Shown: positions 55,695 to 64,000 of the stretch, one piece after another
Layout of the letters: each line of letters starts with the position of its first letter
Position numbering within the stretch: position 1 is the first letter of the stretch
From: Azadirachta indica
Taxonomy: Eukaryota > Streptophyta > Magnoliopsida > Sapindales > Meliaceae
Direction: 5' to 3'
DNA: 64,000 nt
NCBI GenBank assembly: GCA_022749755.1
Contig: CM040440.1
Location: 122,824-186,823 of the forward strand
Notes under the pieces: model-generated
What the model was told of the DNA's origin: nothing
Database searches by the model: none
What the model saw: only the letters and a program-made list of their open reading frames with translations
Position numbers and translations under genes: made by a program

Positions 55695-55808
55695 CCACGT
55701 GTCACGTGGGAGTGTGAAATAGTGGCCACGTAAGCGACTAGCAACAGGTTCCCTATAAAATCTCCTCTAATCTCCTCTCCACCAATCGTAAGCTTTCTCC
55801 CACGTGGG
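55695..55808 (+). promoter_or_regulatory. G-box/ABRE cluster with TATA box
   Basis: CCACGTGTCACGTGGG at 55695-55710 holds two ACGT cores; GCCACGT lies at 55725-55731; CCTATAAAATC near 55752 is a TATA box; and the palindrome CCCACGTGGG is at 55799-55808. The block is GC-richer than its surroundings. It probably drives the gene at 56332, with a long leader, and would suit bZIP (ABA or light) control. That link is inference. Confidence 0.6.
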
Positions 55809-56331
55809 TATTTGGACCCCACGATGCTAATACATCGTAGAATCAATTTGTTGCTTTTTTAATTAATTAATTAATTAATTAACATATCTATCAATAATTT
55901 TGGTAGAATAACATACGGGTTCCTAACGTATGACATGATTACAATAAAGGACACGATTCCCAGCTTCATAATTTCCAACGAGCCATGATATATGGGGACT
56001 TATATTAGAAATATATGAACTATATTGTCCATAATGAATTTTTTTAAAACATTAGTGATTCATATGTTATTGTCCTGTAAATTTGACCTACTACCCATTC
56101 TCCAGCACAGTCATTATAAATTCAACATTTTTGGCTTTCTTGATCTAGTTGATTCTTCTTTCTTCCCCGTTCCCTTTATATTTTTTATTCTTGCCTTTTC
56201 GTCTACTTTTCCCATCGTTTTCTTTTCTTTTCTTTTCGTTTCTTTTCTTTCAGCAAGCAATTAATCCAGATTCTTCTCCCCTTTTGTTAATTTGATCCTA
56301 CATAGAAATTAGAAACTGCAGAGAGATTCAA

Positions 56332-56942
56332 ATGGGCGACTCTTCTGCTTCGTATATTCACATGGTAAGTTGGTGATACAGCTAGAAGATCATTCTACCT
56401 AGCTTCATGATGATCTTAATTCATAGTTTTCTGTTATTATTGAATTGATTTATGTTTGGTGATCATGATATATGGTGATGGATGATGCAGGTGCACCATC
56501 TTATAGAAGAGTGTCTTTTATTCAACATGAGCAAAGAAGAGTGCATGGAAGCTCTCTCTAAACATGCAAATATCAAGCCAGTCATCACATCGACAGGTAT
56601 CTCATATCATATCAGTAAGCGTTTTTTCTGTTCCAGGTCCAAAATCAGCCACCCAACTTCACTATACACATACTCCCACAGTACTAAAATCATACTTTGA
56701 CATACATGTACATGTATTTTTACATACATACATACATACATAAGCATACATTTTTATACACGTGCGTGAAAACATATGAGTGTATTTGTGGTTTTACAGT
56801 GTGGAAGGAATTGGAGAAAGAGAACAAAGAGTTCTTTGAAGCTTACACAAGGAAGATAGCAGAAAGAGCTACAGTAATGGAGGCAAGAGAGAGTCTCCAA
56901 AAGTTGCTTTCAAATTCCACTGTTAAAGAAACAAAAGAATAA
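56332..56942 (+). CDS. Small plant-specific protein of the TIGR01589/PF09713 type, unknown function
   Basis: Three exons: 56332-56364, 56491-56596 and 56800-56942, giving 93 residues with consistent phases and GT-AG borders. The conserved block YIHMVHHLIEECLLFNMSKE, then ECMEALSKHANIKPVITSTV and WKELEKENKEFFEAYTRK, is the hallmark of a short domain found in many plants with no assigned function. The rest (ATVMEARESLQKLLS) is a likely helix. No signal peptide or membrane segment is seen. A poly-pyrimidine leader (56150-56260) precedes the ATG. Confidence 0.8.
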
Positions 56943-59082
56943 ATGTTAAAAACCCATTAATTTCAGTACTTCAATTAAAAAACACAGATTCTAGGATTGT
57001 ATTGGCAATTAGGAGCCAGGTTATTTCTGTAATATCCACAGCTCAAGTATTCCTAGCTAGGCAAGTATGATCATTCTCAGGTCGTAAAGTACAGCTTTAG
57101 ACGGTAAGAAAAGGAAGCAAGGAAGAATAATACGGGAGGGCGAGACAAACGACGCCGTATGAGTTGGAATCTTAGCTACTAAACAAATAATCAATTAATA
57201 AATAAAGAGACCTACAGCAGTAGTTGGGAAGCGTGATCGGCGTGTGGGAACAGTGTTGCATGAAGTAATGGCACGTTGCGTAAACGTGGCACCGCCCTCT
57301 TTGTTCTATTGTCTGCGTGTCTTTGATCTCTTTGTAAATTTCACGACGCAAGTATGCCCTACCCGACGACATAAATATTGTTTTCTTCTTGCACTTGCTG
57401 ATCATGATTTAATTTCTCATTATTTACTTGTATTATTGATTAGTAATGTTGTTGTAATAAATGAAGTGAAATGTGGGGATCGATTTTGGGCCCATAACTG
57501 AAGGGTTATGATCGTTTGTCACTGTCCCAAGATTTTAGGTTTCTCTTGTTTGGTAATTTGATCCAATTTTTATCCCTTCGTATGTATTAATAGTTCTAGT
57601 TTGAATCTATTGACTATTGGTGATTGGTGAATTAATAGCTTGTATAATATCTATTCTCTTTGAAATTTTTATCTTATGCCAAACAAAACGCAAAGTTTAA
57701 TTATTCATTGATCTCCTTAATTAATCAATATTAATAGCAAAATATCTTGATTATTAACTCATTAGCAAAAAGTTCATATATAATCTTGATCTGTCTAATA
57801 CTTGAACGTGTTGATATATCAATTGTATCAATAATTAAATTAATTTAACAGCACATAAAAGTGTCAGAATATAAGAAAAAATGTCATTCTCGTAATCAAA
57901 TTTTAAAAATTTGGTTCATCAATAAATTTGTTAAAGATGAGACATTCAACACTAACCTTCTCAATAATGTGTGATGTAAATTATAATTAGGTAAAGGTTT
58001 ATATAGGTTACTGATAACAAACCATCAATATTCAAGTCGTTTTCACGTGAAATTTCTTATTACAATTTTTTTTTTAATATATAGTTAACTTTAAAAAAAA
58101 AATTTATTTCTAATTTTAAAGAGATAAGATAATCTACTAGATCAAAATGTTGACTTGATCTTAATCCTTCTGTCTTTCAGAAATCATATTTGATCGAGGT
58201 AGATTGATTCGGGTTAAGGGTTAAATTGTCACATGTAAGATCAAACGTGTTAAGCTTGGGTAGGATATACTTGTCTTGAACTGAACTTTTTGGGCTTTTT
58301 TGACCACCTCTCGGCCTTGGTAGCCAAACGTGCAATTTTGACAAATACTATTCATACTTGATACTGTTCCAACCTAACCCTATTCATGTCAAGTGCTATT
58401 TACATGTGTATGTCACTGTTTATGCTTGTAGGGCATTTCACATACAATTTTTACCTGTTTTTCTTTGTGAATGATGTGCTAAAATGAGATTCTAATTTTC
58501 TTTAAATATGTCATAAGACAAAATAAGGTGTCTTGATTAAAACAAAGTTAGTCTATTTTTTTTTCTTAAAAGTGTTATAGGTTAAGATCAATTTATTTTT
58601 CTTTAAAATGTTTCAAGACAAAGTAAAATGCCATAAGATAAGACCGACTCATTTTTTTCTTCAAAGGTGTTTTAAAACAAGATTAATTCTTTTTTTGTTT
58701 AAAGATGTCTTAGAATAAAAGTAACTCTCTTTTATCTTCAAAGATATTTTAGTACAAATTAAGGGGTCCCAATATGAAATTGACTATTTTTCTCTCCTAA
58801 AATGATGGCATCATTCTAGTTTTGAAATTATTTTTATTTTATATTGTTAGCCATTCATATATCATAATTTGCACAATAAATATGCAATGTGAATTATATT
58901 CAGGTGTCTTATAAACTACGACATATAAGATAAATAATAAAGTATAATAATATTAGATTGATTCTATTTTTTTAAAATGTAATAGAATAAAATGAGGTGT
59001 TATATATTAAAATTAATTTACTTTTTTTTTTTAAAAATATTTTAAGATAAAATTGAGGTGTCATATGACAAAACTAATTCTC

Positions 59083-59113
<31 letters not shown>

Positions 59114-60436
59114 TTTGTCAAAAGTATTGTAGGAAAAAATAAGGGGTCTTAGGATATAATTATCTAGTTTTTCCTTGTAATATGACGACCACCTCCTAAT
59201 TTTGAAGTTATCCTTTATTGACCACTCAAGCCTTATGATTTGCACAACAACACTATTCTTTGGTATATACCCAAAACACCATGTCAGCGTGTTTAAGAGA
59301 CAGAGAGTTGGCGTTCGTGTACTACGCAGCCCAATATTCGTGGACATTTACCACCTAAAGTTTTAGTTTTTTTCATAACTACATAATAACATCTTAATTC
59401 TTATACAATTTACAAAGTTATGAATTGATATAATTGCCATAATTTTAATATTGACTTAAACGCCTTCATATACGAGAGACTAAAATGTCAAAATTAAAAT
59501 ATTATGCCATAATTTGTTATTATTATTATTATAAAATTCAGAAATGAAAATATTAATAATTACCAAACATTCAATTGATAGCAAGTGTTTTTATCTACAA
59601 TAATTATAATTTTAAAATTACAATATTTCATATTCAAACATGTTTTAAATATAAAATAAAATTATTTTGGATATTATACAATTATTATGGTGTTGTAAAA
59701 TACTCAAAAAAAAAGAATTTTAAAATATTTGGGCATTGTATAATTATATAAACAACATTATGTTATTACATATATTTATTTATTATAATTATTAGATGAA
59801 TAAAAAGAGTGTTATTACATTTTTCTATAAATTATGTAAATACAATGAAAGGGAAGATATTTTAGATTTTTATAGACGCCGAAATAATTACGTCAGTTAC
59901 ATTTTACCACCACGTATGATAATCATACGTCTCGGATATTTCGAACCTGGGGATATGTACCATTGTTCAGGTTCAGGCTTAGGTTCGGGACCTAGCGGCA
60001 TTTAATTCGGAGAAGAACAATCCCAAACAGATAACCGACTTCAACGGCGGCAGTTAAATGCATTACCAGTATGACCTATCCAACAAAATATCCCGTGCGT
60101 ATTCCACTCCTTAAAGAAGCGAGTGAGCACAAAACCATCCAACTCGTTTGCTTTTTACACCCGGTCACCTCCATCTTAACAGGTATTAAAAATGTTGGGC
60201 TGAACTTGGAATTATAGTAAAGGCCTTCCATGAGTCCATGTAAGATTGGGCCAGGAGCCAGTTCTTTCTGGAGCAGGAAAATCAATGTCGTCAACGACGA
60301 CGTATATTTCAGTTATAATGAGAGCGCATAAAGTAAGCGCATACTCTCAAGGGTTTTGAACTTGCGCTTCTCCCTCTATACTCTTCCTTTCTGTTTATCG
60401 TCTTTTCATCGCCAGGGTTATAGGCTTTAATTCTCG
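56943..60436. other. Intergenic with degenerate tandem repeats
   Basis: AT-rich. From about 58480 to 59190 there is a degenerate array of roughly 60-bp units built on a T-run, CTTAAAAGTGTT, RTAAGA and a following purine block, plus an ATT microsatellite (about 59085-59113). The last 400 bp are the SG1-like promoter. No further gene is seen. Confidence 0.55.
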
Positions 60437-61490
60437 ATGGAATCCCTTGCTAGAGTGCACGGCCTTCACCAACCTCTTTATCTCTCTTTCACTCAGCACC
60501 CTCCATCGTTCCCCAAGCCGGTATCCTTCTTTTCTGTCAGAATGCCACTCTCATTCTCACAGTTCAAAACTGCCTGTATTAGAGCTTCTTCCTCTTCTTC
60601 ATCCACCCCACAACAGAACCCTAAACCCTCTCTTATCAAAACCCTAGCCCCCGTCGCTTCACCTCTAATCAAAATCACTTCCGTCACCGTAGCCGCTGCC
60701 GCATTATTCTTCATGCGGCTCCCCCATAACAAACCGGCAATCGCTGCCCCAGTCGCGGCACCCACCGTGGAATCCACCGATGAATCGTCACAGCCGTCGA
60801 TGGAAGATGTTCCTTTTGAAGAAAAAGAGAGGCAAATTAAAGAGCACTTGGCTGAAAAGCCTGATGATGTTGAGGCTCTACAGTCACTGATGGAAATCAA
60901 AATCAAATCACGCAGATCCCTGAAGCAATTGAAGTTATTGACCGTTTGATTGAGCTTGAGCCAGACGAATATGAATGGCCATTATTAAAAGCTCAAGTCC
61001 AGAGCTTCTCTGGAGATTTCGAGTCAGCAACAATAGGGTTTGAAGAAATTTTACAGAAAGACCCCCTTCGAGTTGAGGCTTATCACGGCCTTGTGATGGC
61101 CTATTCAGAATCGGGTTATACGTTAGAAGATTTAGAGAAGAGAATTGAGAATGCAATGGACAAATGCAAGAAGAGAAGAAGAAGTCTGATGTAAGAGACT
61201 TTAAGTTATTGATTGCGCAAATTAGAGTTATTGAGAATAAGCATTATGAGGCTTTGAAGGTTTATGAGGAGCTTGTGAAGGAGGAGCCCAGGGATTTTAG
61301 GCCGTACTTGTGTCAGGGGATTATATATACTTTGTTGAAGAAGAAAGACGAGGCTGAGAAACAATTTGAGAAGTTTCGAAGGCTTGTTCCTAAGAATCAC
61401 CCTTATAGAGAGTTTTTTGTTGATAACATGGTTGCAACAAAGATTTTTGGGGAAAAGGTTGAACGGGAGAGCATGGGATCAAAGAGCTGA
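60437..61490 (+). CDS. SG1: Chloroplast TPR protein, SLOW GREEN 1-like, with two apparent 1-bp deletions
   Basis: A single exon. SLOW GREEN 1 is a chloroplast TPR protein needed for normal greening and plastid development in Arabidopsis. The N-terminus (MESLARVHGLHQPLYLSFTQ, Ser/Pro rich) is a transit peptide. A hydrophobic segment (ITSVTVAAAALFFMRLP) follows near residue 85. TPR-like helices read LIELEPDEYEWPLLKAQVQS, VEAYHGLVMAYSESG and AEKQFEKFRRLVPKNHPYRE. The frame breaks twice: at about 60914 (CGCAGATCC, one A short of the expected R-K-I-P) and at about 61175 (one G short in AAGAAGAGAAG). Adding both back would give about 351 residues. The single-base nature suggests sequence errors; otherwise it is a pseudogene. 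Confidence 0.75.
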
Positions 61491-64000
61491 GAAAAATTGA
61501 TCGAAGGATGCTGGTTTAATAGTGAGAACTTTTCTAGTCTGAATTTTGGTTTGTTAAATGCTTGTTTAGTTAAAATTATAGGTAATTAGTGCCGTATTGT
61601 GGACAGTTAATTTGAAGAGAGGCTCAGAGTGCGAAAGTACGTTGAGCTTAGTGGTTAACTGCGCATCAAGTTTTAGTAGAATACTGTGAGGAGGAAAATA
61701 TTTTAGTAATTTTGATGTAGAAACAGTTGGGTATCTCCATTAGTCAAATGTAATAATATTTAACTGGAGTTCATCTGGATACAGCATGGAGTTTGCCACA
61801 ATCTCATTATAAAAGGTGGGAGCATTTTGAAATTGCAATTGTTAAAGTTGGTGAACATTTTTATGCTGGCATTACGAGCCCTTAGTTATTTTTGCAGCAT
61901 TGAGGTTGCAGTTTGTTTTATTTTGTTGCATCAACTGATTAGCTGCAAGAGGCTCTTCTTTTATAATGTTGAGTAGTGATATGTGGCATTCCTCGGTATG
62001 CAATGTACCCGTACTCAAAACTTATTTTCTTGCACAAGAACTATGCTTCTGTTACAGTTTACTTTCATGACCGATCTCATACCTCACATGATGACAAGTA
62101 ATCTTGATGTCTGCTTCACTAAACATGTATGTACATTTTCTGGCTGTTGTGGGCGTTAAGGCAGTAACCTTGAACCAACTGAAGAATTCCATTTTGCTTA
62201 TTCATCATTTAATCCTTTTACTAATATGTTGAACCACATATCCTATCATAATTTACTAGTAATAATGGCTTCACCTGCCAGGTTACAAGTGACTACAGCT
62301 TAATCCCTCTTGATGACCGTGTGATAAAACAACTCATTGCTTTTAGACTTTTCTTTCTTCCTCTTTGTCTTCTTCCCCCTTCTTTTTTTCTTCTTTTCTT
62401 TTCTTTTTTTCTGGAAAATAGGTACTATGTATTTGGTGAAAGGGAATGTGTTTAGATTCTTTTGGTAAAAGGTAGGAGACTTTTCTTTCTTCCTCTTCGT
62501 CTTCTGCCCCCTTCTTTTTATTTGTGGAAAATAGGTGCTATGTATTTGGTGAAAGGGAATGTGTTTAGATTCTTTTGGTGAAAGGTAGGAGATAGCCACT
62601 ATATATTTTGAAGGAAAATGTATGTGCTTTATATTTTTCTTTCAATAGACTATTCTGTTTTGTGTGTTATACGCACTCCAAGACTCAGCAATTTGAATAG
62701 GATATAAGTAACAATGATTATTGTATAATAATTTTTTATTAGAATGTTAATATGTTAGTGCTAAAAATTGTTAAAGAAATTTATCTGTATACAGCTTGAA
62801 AAGTAATAGTTAACGGATTTCTCCCTGCACTGCTTGCAAAGCTACTCTGGTGAAGAAGGTAAATTGATGTGGGAATGCATATGCCCTCTAGTATAAATGC
62901 CTTGGTCCGCAATTCTAAGTTTCTTGAAGATTACTACCAGTCATGAGTTTGAAAATGATTTTACTTTTTGCAGGCAAAAAGCTTGGATTCTTTGGATTAA
63001 GGTCAATTCTTTGGATTGACTTTCAACTTTTAGTAGAGCATGCCAGAAAAATTTATTAATCATATGGTTTAAAGGTTTAAATTGATTCATATGTTCTTGA
63101 CTGCTCAAACTAAGATTTATAGGACCCTACTAGAACAATTGGTTAAGCTATACTTCTTAGATTTCCGGATGACTGACTTTTCAGGCTGTCCAACAAGTTG
63201 TCCTGTTCACTTCTTGGTACTGTTTATACAATCTGTTATGATTACACTGAAAGAACTACTAGCAGCATTAGGAAAATAAGTTTGTGTGGGTATGATCTGA
63301 TGACAGTGTAAGATCAAGTAGGGTTTTGTCAGCATCTACTGATGAAATCTACAATATATTCCACTTACTGTGTTTTTTCCTCGCTTTCTGTTTCTCTATT
63401 TTATCTCACTCTTCTTCCTTTTTTACTACTAGGCCTCCAGTGCTATTGAATATATTTAGCAAATCATATTGCCTTCTATGAAGTATTTTATTCCTTTGGA
63501 TTTATGCATCTTTTTAGACATAACTGTCTGTAGTTATTTGATGATTTTGGTAGTTATGGTTTGTTTCATGCTGTACTTATTCATTTCAGCAGTTCTTAGT
63601 AAAAGTGTGAGTGGGTGAATAGAGTGATGAGACTATTAGGACTACTGCCAATGAAGTTTTAGGTACTTTTTCGAGTAGACCTTACCACACTAATAGAAGC
63701 CATCTTCAAATGGTATTGAGGTGTAGGATATTAGCTATTTTAGATGACCATTGCCATTTTTCCTTTTATTTGTAGCTGGAGAATATTGCTTGAGTATGTT
63801 AGAGGAAAGAGCATTTGTTTTTGTCCCACTAATTTTAACTCTGTATGTGACTTGTGCGGAGATCTTATCATTTGTTCAGCAAGTGGAATAATGCACTTGC
63901 ATATTCTATTTCTGTGAAATGGTGCTTAACATGTGATTATGACAACAACTTTTGAGGTTTATAGACATTTTCTTCTTTTTTTTTTTCCTATGTTTTCTAT
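61491..64000. other. SG1-like 3' region and intergenic, no gene recognised
   Basis: No coding similarity seen to the window end. Contains a tandem duplication at 62345-62590. Confidence 0.5.
62345..62590. repeat. Tandem duplication of about 115-130 bp
   Basis: AGACTTTTCTTTCTTCCTC starts at 62345 and again at about 62477. Both copies continue with a CT-rich tract and then GGAAAATAGGT(A/G)CTATGTA and GGGAATGTGTTTAGATTC. The first copy has an extra CT-rich stretch. Confidence 0.85.

Noticed and set aside
55484..55722. Two overlapping open frames in the GC-rich island near 55.6 kb
   Set aside because: No domain, overlapping frames, and the island is better explained as a promoter with G-boxes; GC-rich DNA simply has fewer stops.
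58480..59190. CRISPR-like array
   Set aside because: Units are degenerate, AT-rich and without unique spacers, and the genome is a plant; it is a decayed tandem repeat.

Overview
The window is nuclear DNA of a eudicot plant. Genes have many GT-AG introns and AT-rich introns and spacers, there are plant-type chloroplast-targeted proteins, plant U6 snRNA genes, PLS-class PPR proteins and many small transposon relics. The exact species cannot be read from the sequence; a woody eudicot such as Citrus is my guess only.

Layout. Positions 1-3296 hold, on the minus strand, a PPR gene followed by the 5' end of a LAMMER kinase gene (AFC1 type). About 4.7-14.8 kb is AT-rich and transposon-rich and carries a family of small secreted-peptide genes: a precursor with four tandem CLE dodecapeptides (4931-5431), a broken copy (about 13.1 kb) and an IDA/PIP-like precursor (14475-14750). 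All three are built on the same secretory scaffold. About 15.5-39.2 kb is a segmental tandem array of roughly 6-7 kb units. The fullest unit reads: antisense DUF241 scrap, DUF241 gene subtype A, DUF241 gene subtype B, antisense PPR scrap, antisense U6 snRNA. Four units give eight DUF241 loci, of which two are intact, one is slightly truncated and five are pseudogenes. Then come diaminopimelate epimerase (DAPF, nine exons, 39870-43622), the 5' third of a kinesin-5 gene (45600-46748), a 100-N gap, the PPR 3' end plus complete AFC1 (46931-52056), a small PF09713/TIGR01589-type gene (56332-56942) and a chloroplast TPR protein resembling SLOW GREEN 1 (60437-61490).

Two points matter most. First, the peptide cluster shows one precursor scaffold carrying two different hormone-like modules: CLE repeats in one paralogue and an IDA/PIP-like motif in another. 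The CLE gene also has a nonsense-separated fifth CLE unit and a decayed IDA-like terminal unit. This suggests a modular precursor that shuffled or diverged between two peptide classes. Second, positions 1-2110 are the reverse complement of 46931-49040, differing by only two 1-bp indels where I compared them, and the right copy begins exactly at the N gap. The simplest explanation is that the left contig was scaffolded backwards and that the 2.1-kb repeat is really the overlap joining the two contigs. PPR-AFC1 would then be single copy, and the kinesin truncation an assembly break.

The array records a clear history. Two LTR-type insertions (5-bp target duplications ATATT and AAAAC) and one hAT-like insertion are each present in a single unit, with empty sites in sister units, so they post-date the amplification. 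Unit 3 DUF241 copies are full length and interrupted only by stop codons. Three single-base indels in otherwise conserved genes (kinesin-5 and SG1-like) look more like base errors than real mutations.
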